A DNA stretch of 51,791 bases from the NCBI GenBank assembly GCA_029204225.1, contig CM055099.1, positions 50,272,075 through 50,323,865 on the forward strand, given 5' to 3'. Every line of letters begins with the position of its first letter. Position 1 is the first letter of the stretch. A model generated the notes under the pieces. The model made no database searches and was not told the DNA's origin. It was given only the letters and a program-made list of their open reading frames with translations. Positions 1 to 13,079 of this stretch are shown here, one piece after another. The translations under genes were made by a program, and so were the position numbers. This DNA comes from Diphasiastrum complanatum (Eukaryota > Streptophyta > Lycopodiopsida > Lycopodiales > Lycopodiaceae).

Positions 1-1314
1 AATTGTTTTTGTCTTTTTTTTTTGCCCTCGCTTTTAAAATATGACTTTTAAATTGCTCAAATGGGACATTATTTTTTCTATCATCAACGCTCTACAAAAA
101 GAGACCTATGCTCAAAATAAAGAAGAAATATAATATCATTAAAAAAATTTAAGTGATCTCTTAAAAAGCATTAATTCTATGTTGAGCATAGATAAAAATA
201 TACCATATCTCTAAAAAAAAAAAAAAAAAAGGGCTAAGAGTCTCACTCTTTGAAATAAATCTTCTTGCATTCATCAAAATCTTTGCAATTTAACCTTGTG
301 ACAAGGGCTTCTTGGACTTTCATAAACAATTTCTGCTTGAAGATTAAATGTAGATGGTTAAGATAACACAGACATTGATATAATAAGATTACTAATGATT
401 CCACAATGCAAAAGTTCCCTTTAGCTTGTTTTTTTGGCATCAAAATATAGTTGTTAACATTTCCAATATTTAGATTATAAATCCATAGGAAGATTGGATG
501 ATGAGAGACTCCCATGTATCTCTTTTACCATCAAACTTGACTTGAAAGATGAGCTCAATTGAGTCTTGAGAGACACCATAACCACACGTATCCAAGTGAG
601 CTACTAGGGAGACATGCTCAGAATTCTTACTCAATAGTCTTTATCCTCTATGTCCTCCGTGTTGAGGGTGTGTTGAGTAGAGCTCAAACGTAACATACTC
701 AAAAGTTGGGAAACACGGTCCAGAAAAATGTGCACCCTTGATATCACTTTGCCTTGATGTGCCAATCAAATATACCTAGACTCTGACCTTGCCATGGGGG
801 CACCTCTAGTGTGTTCTCCAACCCAACCCTGGGCCGTGGAAGCCACTTGGAGCCTAGACATGGCCATCTGAAATTTTTTTCTCTTCCATGTCCTCATTTG
901 TGAAATGAATTGGTGTCCAACTCATGAGTCATGACCTCAAACCAGAGAAGAGAACAAAATGAGAGAGTATTCCACACCCTTGTTGAGAAGGGGAGGAGAG
1001 TATCTCACACCCTTGCTAAGGATAGAGTATGGGGGGCCCAGCCTCATCCAACAAAGTTAAATATACCATAAAAGTGAGTACCTAATCATTTCACTTTTTG
1101 GTGCTCTTAGGTCTGTTGGATGACGGTGGGGCCTCGCCTGCACCCTTAGTTGGTTGGTTGATATATAAGCTTATCCAAAAGACAGGAAGTCCTAACAAAT
1201 TGGCCACCCACTTATTGGAAGAGTTACATGGCCATGTTCTAATTGTAACTTGATGAAGTACATAAAATATGCTACAGGTAACTGCAATATAAAAAAGTGG
1301 GAGAGGTATCTGCA
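1..1314. other. No recognisable gene
   Basis: AT-rich DNA with A-runs near 211-231. The word CTATGTTGAGCATAG lies at 177-191 and recurs near 10.82 kb and, inverted, near 11.66 kb. The open frames are short and match no family I know. Confidence 0.6.
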
Positions 1315-1382
1315 AGAAGAGGATCGATTCCTCTAGTCTGAAATGGCCAGAAGAGGATCGATTCCTCTAGTCTGGAATGGCC
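1315..1382. repeat. 34-bp tandem duplication
   Basis: Two adjacent 34-bp units at 1315-1348 and 1349-1382 differ at one base. Each contains the imperfect palindrome GAGGATCGATTCCTC. It looks like a recent local duplication. Confidence 0.85.
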
Positions 1383-3788
1383 AGCTAGTTTTGAGACTTG
1401 TGGGCAGCATTGATCAATGATTGAGCTACATGCTATGGAGCGAGGAGGCGGACGGAGTAATGGGTAGTCTTGTGTTGGAATGATACACTTAACGCTGTCC
1501 GTTACATCATTCTGAAAATTCAGGGCCGTCCCTGAACGGTGAAGACTGAAGACTGACATGTAAGATCACTGGATCTGTGTTCACACTCCCTCTCTTTCTA
1601 TTTCTTGCTCTTTGTTTATAGTTATTAACAATTTTACCTCTGCTCTCAAAAAGCTTCTCTATATCATTCGTCATGATTAGAAAGATAGGCACGCAGACAC
1701 GTACAGCCTGGCTATTATCACATATTCTTGCTATCTCTGCCTCAAATTATCTTGCTCCTTTCCCTTTCCCTCCTCGTTGCTATTATCAAAAAAGCTCATG
1801 ATCGTAGATATTATGTATACAATTGGATAAAGTTTCTTTCCTTTCCCTGTTGAGGTTTTAATGTTTTAACCATTCTCTTTTCTTGAACATTTCTTGGAAA
1901 CAGCGTAGTTCCGAGTTTAGATGACTGCTTAAAACCAGCAGACTCCAGATAATATCTACACGTTACAATGCAGGATGCCTTGTGGCTGAGCGGGTCTTTG
2001 ATATATTTGGACATGATGCACATATTCTGACCATAGCTCTTATTTGTATGTTGATAGGCAGCAGCGCACACGCCCTTTGAAATTTCAAGTATTTTACATA
2101 CTGTGAAATTTCAAGTGTCTTTCCTGTTGCTCTTTGCTTTGCCAACTTCAAATAGCGGTTCTGTGTCCAATATTAAAGATTAGGATTAGAGCAAAAGCCT
2201 CAATAGGTAGAACTCCAAAAAAATTCGACTGGAAATTGCAGGATGATGTGGGAAATGGACGCCGTGGCCAATGCTTCTGCGAGCATCCAAGTGCCCTGAT
2301 TGAAAGTTGAAACTACGGCCACCAGCTCATTCGTTAACGATACGTCCTATTTGTTATCACTCGTTTGGCTCCTGCATTGTATTAGCAGTACGTACCTTGA
2401 GGGTTAGTGCTCTTAGAAAATTTTGTGCTTCCACATGCAAAGAAGATCTGCGTCAGAAATTATCTGTGTAGGTTTTACCGGCCAGTTCCAAACTTACAGG
2501 TGTTCATAAGACTATCGTTCCTTCACCTCGTTAAGACGCATTATAATCATGTGACGATGGTTATTGCAGAAGGTTTAGTCCTTTATAAAAGCTGTTCATC
2601 ACAGGTACACTGCTATAGTTAAATTCTATGGTCCAGTGTACTCCAGTCCACCTTCCTTCACTGCGCCAGCGTAATTATGTCTAGTTGATGATAGTCATTT
2701 CATGTTACAAGTACTAGAAACTTAGACAGCTCTAAAATTCTGCAATCAAGTAGGATCTGTATTATAAGCATATAACTTGATAGACAGTTTGATGCTTATG
2801 TCCTTAAAATTTTAATCAGCATAGGCAATGTACTTCGTCCTGTAGTCATGATTCCATTGCCTCATAAATATATTTACGCAGTGCTGATAGTGCAATATTG
2901 GGATATCAGGTTTTATCTTAGCACATTGGATGATGTCATCTTACCACGGATACTACAGCTTTATCTTTTGTCCAAACAATAATAGATTGAATACATCTAC
3001 AAGAAAATGTAGCTGGCTTTTGAGGTGCCAGGATCTCTTTATGCCTTCATATGGACCAATTCAGAACGTTGAGACTTAGTATATTTGGCGACTTCGTCTT
3101 ACAGTCTTTGAAGTCTGTGCACGTAGAGAGGAATCATCAAGGGTCACTACATATAGCCTATTGCTGGATCAAATTAGCGTTGGTAATCAGTTCGAGTCCA
3201 GTAGAGTCTCTTTTGAAAACATAGGTCGACATCATTTCTATTGATCCTCGATCACTCATAATTGGAAAAAGTCATATAATATATGTCCAATTGTAAAATA
3301 TGAATAAACCAGAATGCAGATGGAGTCGAACTCTGTTTTTATTTGAAGCCTTAACTATCTTAACATCTCACCTATTCACAAGTGATGATTACTTTCTCCT
3401 AAATACCTTAACGCTCTCAGTTTCAAGTACTTATGCCTGTCTTCTGTCAGTCCTTTAAATGAGTCGATTTCACGAAGTTATGCTAATCGAACTACAGTAT
3501 CCTTATTACTGCTGCATTCAATGTAAAGTATCGTTTAATCAAGTTTGACGAAACATTATTACATTGTTCTCCAAACTTCGGCTCATTTCTTGCAGGACTT
3601 AGCGCAGATAAGTTGTGCGATTGACTTCTTACATTTGCATTTTTAATCTGCAGAAAGGCACAACACCAGTTTGAAATTCTTTGTTTTAGCTTCAAAAATC
3701 CCTGTGCTAACGTCAATATTTTCTTGATGTTGGTGATTTGACTGATGTTAAGTTTTGTTTTATGATATATTATTCCGCTTGTGTCACA
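1383..3788. other. No recognisable gene
   Basis: Base composition is more balanced than in the flanks. Short open frames occur, for example around 2407-2620, but I recognise no domain. It could be intron or flank of a decayed host gene, given the exon-like block that follows. Confidence 0.4.
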
Positions 3789-3959
3789 GCTATCTACATC
3801 CGTGACCGATGGCCAGAAGAGCTCTGCCTGGCTCCCTGTATGCCACCTGAGAAACTTATCAACAGGTTTGCTGGGCTTCATAGCTGGCATGCTGAGAGCC
3901 ATGCAGAGATTCGACGGTTGTAAGATGTACGGAGCCATCTCAAGGATATTTGCCGGGAC
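3789..3959 (+). CDS. Possible orphan internal exon, product unknown
   Basis: A 171-base block (57 codons) is open in one frame. It is preceded by a splice-acceptor-like TTGTGTCACAG and followed by a donor-like GTATGT. The peptide includes a hydrophobic stretch (GLLGFIAGML) followed by basic and cysteine residues. I do not recognise the family and found no convincing partner exons. The opposite strand also has a longer open frame (3492-3938), so this may be chance. It is a candidate only. Confidence 0.22.
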
Positions 3960-4317
3960 GGTATGTGCTATGGATGCCCGAGAGAGAGAGAGAGAGAGCC
4001 TATACTGTGACTCTTCTCCTGAGAATTTTATTTAATCTTCGAGCTTAAGTAGAAAATCTAACCTTCCAATAGCTGCGGGTTTTTTTAATGGAAAATATAG
4101 CTGTGATATACGTAACTGCGGTCAAGCTGTGATGCACGTGACTGCGCTCAAGCTGGATTACAACCGCGTAAGTAGCAGTCACTCAGTGCTATTGCACATG
4201 CTACTTATATAGCTGTTTGGACAAAAGCTGAGGGGATGTTTGCTATGCTGAAGTCGTAACACTCTCTAACGACAAGGTACCCGCTGGGAGTAAATCAATA
4301 TCGCTAACGCAAGATAC

Positions 4318-4397
4318 GTTGCCTCCTACCTGTCCATGAGCCAAGTCCCTTGCACTCGGGTGGATCTGCAGGTAGATCTCTGCAGGTAGGAGGCAAC
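4318..4397. repeat. 15-bp perfect inverted repeat, 50-base loop
   Basis: GTTGCCTCCTACCTG at 4318-4332 is answered by its reverse complement at 4383-4397. The loop carries a smaller direct repeat around CTGCAGGTAG. It may be a foldback element end or a structured transcript. Confidence 0.8.
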
Positions 4398-6590
4398 ACT
4401 ATTTTCAGTACCTTCTTGAATCCTCGGGCTACTAGTCGCTACCTAATCCATTTGTAACCTTGCTATTCACTTATTAATACCTCCACTCATGCTAAACTTG
4501 TCATCAGTCCTGTGTTTTTAATATTGGTGCTTACGTATAGAAGTTATGTGCCTTTGAAGTCGGAACTGTTGCTATAGAGTAACATTGCCCAAGAATTTAA
4601 GGTGGAAGCCTTCTGATTTCTAGAACTAAATTTTTGTGGCTCCAGCTAATTAGTTGCCTCATTGCAACTATCTTGTCACTAGTCTTAGAATTATGCTCTA
4701 TGGATGCTCATTGCATGTATAATTAGAAGAGTACACTAGCATTTGAAGTATATTGTCTCTACCCCCCATCAAGTTATGCTAGTCTACGTACTACTCTTGT
4801 GTGGGGATTTTGATCTTGAAATTTTAGGCTTACTCTCCCCTTTTTATCTCTTTTGATGTATAATCATTGTGTTTTAGCATTGATGTATAAATATCAGTTG
4901 CAACGAAACGTGTTTCACTACGACCAGCTATTTCCAAAACAAGTCTAGACCATGCTCGGACAGCGGAACATTGCCTGATTCGATTTTTTTTTCAGCCCTA
5001 AAACCAAAAACCACTAGAAAGAACAAAAAACTATCAATCAGCAGCCTGAACCATGCTAGTCCGCATCCAAAACAAAGCATCACAAAAAATAATTGTATGA
5101 GTGATAACCGAAAATGGACATCACAAAAAAAAGTAGAATTGAAATTTAGCAAAATAATTTTGATGTAGTTCATATGGGACAGATATTGACAATTTGTTAC
5201 AATAACTACATTGTGTAGCATCGTTAGATCGCTGTTGCAAATGTATCAATCTTGTGACGTTGTGTTGTGTCATCAGCCCAGCCTTTGCATCACAATGATA
5301 GACTTATTTGTAGAGTGTCATCCAACCACATTTTCTTAACGTTAATAGGAACAACACATGGTGACATACATTGATGCAAACATTTTCATTGGTTTGTGAA
5401 TACCTTGCAACTGCATGATTCGAACATCAGTGCAATGGACTAGACACCACCCCTATTCCCAAAAAAAAAAGAGAGAAAAAAATGGAAGCACATCTTCCCA
5501 AAACATGTTCATGGTAGGCCACCACCAACAGTTTTGTCCTAACAGCCTTAGTTTACACATACATCAAAAATTTCTAATAAGACATGTTTCACGAGGAAAA
5601 AACCGGAAGTGTCGCAAAGCCAAATACCCAAAAAGAATCAATCGAGTTCTAAGACACCCTAATAAAACAATGATTTTGAGAGATTGGTAGTTTGAGAATT
5701 TGTGGCATGAACAAATAACCTCAATCCCTATTCTTGTTAGTTAGTCCATGAAGGCAATATTTGTAACCTAACCACACACCATTCACCAATTTGAAGAATT
5801 AGGACTCATGCACTAGAGTTATCATCACAACCATTGGGCGAGATTGAGATTTTGGCAATACCAATGTACTCAAGAAGTTTAGGATAATGAAAAACGATAC
5901 CAATGTACTCTGAGAAGTTTAGGATAATGAAAAACTACTTTTGATTACAAAGACTTGCAGTGAGAATCATTTAACTAGTTTAAGCGCCTTTGAAGTGAGT
6001 ACACAAAGTATTTTTTCAATAACTAATACTACCAATTGCTACTTCTCAAAAGCTCATTTTTGAATTTATATGCAATGACAACATCTATTATATAATTGAT
6101 TACATTAGAATGCCATCATCAATGTTCTCTATCATTATGATTATTATTTTTGCTTTCAAGCACACACACTCTTTGGTATTTTAATAGCAACATTTCTACA
6201 TCCTAAGGCTTCTTTTGTTATCCAACTCCAGACAATTGTGTTCAAATGCTCTCACTATTTCAAATCCTTTTTGTTATGATAAGACACCAAAGATTATTCG
6301 AACAAACTTGTATATCTCACATTAAATATACTATTTATTTGTGAGACAAAAGCCCAATACTTTTATGTGATTTGTGGATCACTTTCATGGTGTCACTCGG
6401 CCCCCCCTCACAAGAATTAAGTAGTCATTCTTCTTCACATCAATCTCAAGGTTGAATGCTAGATTATATACTACCCACCATGCTCTAAATTCTCTCATCT
6501 CACTATCACCATCATTAATGTATGGTTTTTCCCTTCCAAGGTTATTGAACATCTAGGCTAAAATTTGTTGGTTTACTAGTCTTTAAAAAA
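4398..6590. other. No gene; 39-bp tandem duplication inside
   Basis: AT-rich sequence with A-runs near 5461. Two copies of a unit beginning TACCAATGTACTC lie at 5859 and 5898, period 39. I see no coding signal. Confidence 0.6.
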
Positions 6591-6594
6591 GCAA

Positions 6595-7245
6595 GTTGAA
6601 GCTTAACCCAGATGGATCTATCCAAATGAAAAGCTCAACTAGTGGTGAAAGACTACAAACAATTGTATGGAATAAAATACACTGGGACTTTTAGTCCAGT
6701 CATAAAGCATCAATCTATTCGAGCATTATTGGCTATTGTAGCTGTAGAAGATCGACATTCACCAGGTGGACGTTCAGACAACATTCAAGGTCAAGAGCAT
6801 AAAGTCTGCAAATTGTAGAAGGCCAAAGCAAGCTCCAAGAGTGTGTTTTGAAAGAATAAATCTATTTGTGTTGCATAGTCAATTTACTTCCAGTTCTACA
6901 GACTCTAATGTGTATCTACAACACAGAGGCTCAAGCTATGTCATAATAGCACTTTATGTTGATATTATTCGAATCATTAGCAATTCAAATAAGTTGCTTC
7001 ATGAGACCAAAGCACTACTTTCGAAGGAATTTGAAATGACTGATTCGGGCCCAATACATTGCCTACTTGGCATAGAGATCACAAGAGACTGAACGAGTAC
7101 AAGAATTACTATAAGCCAACAAAAATATATAATCAATGTACTTCACATGTATGGCATGGAAAACTACAAAACCATAGACTCATCTGTGAAAATTTGACCA
7201 TTTTAATTGGCAATTTTGGAGGCCAAAGTGAAATCTCAACTTAGA
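6595..7245 (+). pseudogene. Ty1/copia reverse transcriptase remnant
   Basis: Pieces in shifting frames match Copia reverse transcriptase: a K(A)QLVVKDYKQLYGIKY-like stretch, FSPVIKH, then from 6880 a long stretch with SSYVIIALYVD, FEMTD and ISQQKY-like residues. At the catalytic loop the usual YVDD reads YVDI (6955-6966), so a metal-binding aspartate is lost. The fragment resembles the better preserved copy at 18.85 kb. No LTR, gag, protease or integrase is attached. It is a dead relic interrupted by frameshifts, ending just before a second Copia relic on the other strand. Confidence 0.85.
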
Positions 7246-7389
7246 GCTAGTTTCATAAATGTCAATAAGGCTCTAAATATTTTTTTTTTTTCTATTTCTA
7301 GCAAGTAGCTAAGTGGATGAGGTCGTGTTTGGACCCATTCTAATTGGTCAATATTGGTACATTGCATTTGGACCATAATTTCTTCGTTT

Positions 7390-8930
7390 TTGGTTAAGTA
7401 CCTAGAGGTGTGCTTGATGATTGGGCTGAAAGTTTCGAAGTAGTCGATATTGGAAATCTGTGAGAATCCCCTTGCCACGAGCGATATTGCCATTTGCTTT
7501 ATATTTGATCTTAAAGATCCATTTGCAGTCGATTATCTTTTTGTTTGCTGGCAGCTTGGTGACAATCCATGTATTGTTCCTTAGCAATGAATTGTACTCT
7601 TTATCTATTGCATCTTTCCAGAGATCTGAATCGGCCTATGACAAAGCTTCCTCAACTGTGGTTGGCTCATGAATAGAGGAGTGAGTGAACTCATCAGTGT
7701 ATCGGACAGGCTGAGTTTGAATTTTTTTTCTATCTTTTGGTCAAAATTTTTGGCTATGGTATTCTACTTTGTATTGGCTGATTCGGCTGTTCTTGAGTTG
7801 CAAATTCTTGTTCTTCTTCTGAGTCTGACTGTACAAGGTGACTACTAGAAGGAATAGAAATTACCTTCCAATAAGTATCAGTTGTTGGGCCAAAAATTGT
7901 AGACTACATCTAGTCCTTGCCCTTCAAATCAATAAACTGATCTTCGATAAAAGTCACATCCCTATTAGTAAAAACTTTATAGGTGTCTATATTGTGCAGT
8001 CTATACATTCCATCAAAAGTGCAATAGCCAACAAAAATAATTTTCAACGAATGCTCATCTACTTTCTTTCTGTTTTCCTTTGGGACATGAGCATAAGCAG
8101 TGCATCCGAATACTCTCAAATGTTTTAATGAAGGTTTGAATCTTGTCCGAACTTCATCAGAAGTTTTGTTGTCAGGCACAGCCTTTAGTTATACATCAGT
8201 TCTGCACATAAGCTGCTGTTGATACAACATGTTTATATCAGTATGTACAATGTCTAACAAACTTTATAAATATGTTCTTGATCTGATTTAAATGGCGTTC
8301 TTGCCTGCTTTCCTATGATACAACTTTGACAGACAGGAGGGTCGACAATTCGATAGTTTGAATCAAGAACTGAAGTATGTTTAGACATGTTACCTATTGA
8401 TATATGATTAAGGTGACCAAGTCTATAATGCCAAATTGATTCTTTATTGACAGATGTTGGACATATGCTGAACTGCTTAAAGCATGATAAGTTACAAAGT
8501 TACAATGACTAAGTCTATAGAGATATTCTTGCTTCTTTCTGAGTGCAAGAACTCTCCTGCTCTTATCAAGAATTTGACAGGAATCTATCAGAAACTCTAC
8601 CCTATTTATTAAGTCTATAATTCAACTGACAGAGACAACAAATTTGTCGTCAAATACAATACATTTGGTATCAGCTTCGACAGTCCATTCTGAAAATTCA
8701 TTCTAGCAGTACCTTCACCTTCAATTCTGTGAGAGCTGCTATCTCCAAGGTGGACGAATTTGTTTTTCATGATTTTTGGAGATCTCTTGGGAGTTAGCTC
8801 TTGAAACTTTGACAATCACCAGATCTGACCCAGATGCATCTATGAAAATCTTTGCAAGAGTTATTGATAGAAAAATCATCAATTCTGAGTGTGTTCCAAA
8901 TTTTTTACCAGCCATCATCTGCACTCTCTG
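7390..8930 (-). pseudogene. Ty1/copia pol remnant (PR-IN-RT), integrase core deleted
   Basis: Read on the minus strand: a protease-end stretch (FVHLGDSSSHRIEGEG, about 8760-8615), a GAG-pre-integrase motif CQSCIIGKQARTPF (about 8340), the start of the integrase core (IVHTDI, with the first catalytic Asp, near 8240), then directly MLYQQQL and the post-integrase block SLKHLRVFGCTAYAHVPKE (8130). The second Asp and the Glu of the DDE triad are missing, so most of the core was deleted at about 8235. RT begins at WIVTKLPANKK (7575), shifts frame and stops after FSPIIKH near 7390. LTRs and gag are not seen. Confidence 0.9.
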
Positions 8931-10966
<2,036 letters not shown>

Positions 10967-11007
10967 GGTTAGGGTTAGGGTTTAGGGTTTAGGGTTTAGG
11001 GCTTAGG
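10967..11007 (+). repeat. Interstitial telomere-like repeat
   Basis: The G-strand reads as two TTAGGG and three TTTAGGG units plus a degenerate one. TTTAGGG is the usual plant telomere unit. Four consecutive GGG runs can form a G-quadruplex. It may mark a healed break, a telomerase-added filler or an old fusion point. Confidence 0.92.
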
Positions 11008-11465
11008 AACAAGGCACGACACTTGAGTATGTGAGAGAACGAGGCAACAAGGGAAAGGGTGATTGTGCAGGCACCAGTGTGCAGGTGAGGTCAAAGACAT
11101 CAGAGGGGCATGGAAAACCGGTGCGGGTGCGTGAGGAGGGTGCAGACACAGGGAGAGTGCGAGTGATTTTGCAGGGAGGGCGCGATTGAAGGAATGGAGA
11201 GTGCGCACATGGACAAAAACTAGGCGATGGGCCAAGGGTGCAGGAGTGGGGCTAGGACCTAGGTGCTAGCACAAGAATGAGTGCATGGGTTGGCAGACTC
11301 GGGGGCATGGGGGGCACAAGGCAAGCACAAGTATGGGCGAGAGCAGAGGGGGAGAAGGAGGAGGAGGGGGGACGTGGGGGCGGGAGGGAAAGGAGTGCAG
11401 GCCAGACAGGCACATGGTGGTAATGGGTGTAGACAGGGACAAGGGCTTAGACAAGAAAAACTATT
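11008..11465. other. GC-rich, strongly G-skewed tract
   Basis: About 460 bases far richer in G than the AT-rich surroundings, with runs such as GGGGGGAC and many GTGCAGG-like words. It abuts the telomere-like block directly. The frames in it are compositional artefacts. Origin unknown; a degenerate G-rich minisatellite or subtelomeric filler is possible. Confidence 0.7.
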
Positions 11466-12440
11466 TAAGGCCTAATCTTAAAGCATAACACATCTTATTT
11501 GCGTTGTGGTTCCCATGCTTGTTACTAGAGTATATTCTCCTGTGACCACGTTTGCCTACATAGTTTTCGACATAGGACCTACCAGACCTCCTCACAACAA
11601 GTAAGTTTTTCTTGTTTAATGTTCTCTAAAATTTTGTTATTTTATTTATTCAACCCATGCTCAACATAGAAGTCTATGCTAAGCATAGAGTCTATGATGA
11701 GCAATCTATCCTTAGCATAGAATAAACACTTCTAAGGTGACCAAAGATGTGCTAAGACGCTTGCCTTTTCCATGAAATTGCTCACCGAGAAATGCTTGCC
11801 AAAAATCATCCCCCTACTTGAGCTAGACTCTAGGCAAAGCATTTTGGCTAGTATTTAAATAGTGGGAGAAAGACCAATCTTCTCACAACAATAATAAAAA
11901 TAGATTTATTCAATCAAATGCTTCATCAAGAACTTTTCTAAGGATGAGGGTTTGGATATTGGCTGAGCAAAGGCAGTAATTTAGGTTTGTATCTTTATTG
12001 GAAATTACATCGAGAATGTTGTGTCCATTGATAAAGCTAAGTTGTTCTAAGAAGGTACTAACAATATGACTCAATGTTGTTTCTTCGAGCTTAATATATA
12101 TCTAGAATCCTTTGCGTGATAGTTCATGAATTTTAGATGAGTGGCTACAGTTCGATTAATATATATTTTTTCAACTATTTATAAAATATTGGACAAATTT
12201 TCATAGAATATTTTATTAATTATTTAACTTTATTTATCCATTCCAAAAGAAAGCCTTGAGATGAAAGGTTGTGCACCCATAAAGAAGCACTTGGGACTCT
12301 TGACATGAAGCATGTCATGCCCATAAAACCCACGGGCTTATAGCTTAAACTAAGTCACACATCAAACTGTTCAAAGAAGTCAAACAATTATTTCTTGCCT
12401 ACAACGTTATTTGCTATAAGTTTTTTTCAATGAAAATTTC
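11466..12440. other. No gene; inverted AGCATAG words
   Basis: Several related words (CATGCTCAACATAG, TATGCTAAGCATAG) cluster at 11656-11720, inverted relative to the copy at 10.82 kb. No coding match before the integrase fragment. Confidence 0.5.
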
Positions 12441-12447
12441 ATGTGAT

Positions 12448-12830
12448 TGAGCTTGTTGCTATAACCTTGAAGAGAAAGCATATACAAATGAAGACCATGT
12501 CATCGAGTAAAGCCTATTTTGTTATGACTTTCACTGATGATTACTCTAGGAGGACATAGATCTACATCGTGAAAAACAAATTCAGGGCATTGGCTTGTTT
12601 CAAGAAATTCAAAGTCCTGGTGGAAAACTAGATGGAAGCACATAACAAAGTGCTAAGGTCAGATAGTGGGGAAGGAGGACAAATCAACAAAATTTAAAGC
12701 TTTCTGTAAGAAGCATGGGGTGAAAAGATAGTTTACTCACGCGCACTTGCCACATAGCAATGGAGTCATGGAAAGGAAGAATCGCACCATTGTGGAAATT
12801 CCTCGATCAATGATGTAAACTTTTATTGGT
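12448..12830 (+). pseudogene. Ty1/copia integrase core fragment
   Basis: Frames match the Copia integrase core: FTDDYSRRT, FKKFKVLVEN, VLRSDSG with the second catalytic Asp, and SNGVMERKNRTIVE with the catalytic Glu present. There are several in-frame stops and a frameshift after the DSG motif. Integrase would insert the cDNA copy into the genome. The fragment has no protease or RT of its own and is followed by a different Copia copy. Confidence 0.85.
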
Positions 12831-13079
12831 CATAAGCTTGTAATACTACTACCTTCTTGCAAAACTAAAGGAGATTGGATCTCTATTAAATGAGTTAGGC
12901 ATTTTTCTTTAAAGGTAGGTAAGGCACCTAACTTAGTGTATTTTGCCCAAGAAGCATCCAATCATAGTTTTTGCCCAAAAATTTGTGAATCTCTCATGCT
13001 AGCCAAGTGTCAAGGAAATCTAGGACATTGTTTGCAATCAAATCTTGTCAAATCCATTCCAACTAAGAGATATAGAGTC

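Noticed and set aside
3492-3938. 148-codon minus-strand frame
   Set aside because: No recognisable domain. It overlaps the exon-like block on the other strand and may be chance.
11281-11488. Gly/Arg-rich plus frames and Pro/Ser-rich minus frames
   Set aside because: A by-product of the G-rich composition.
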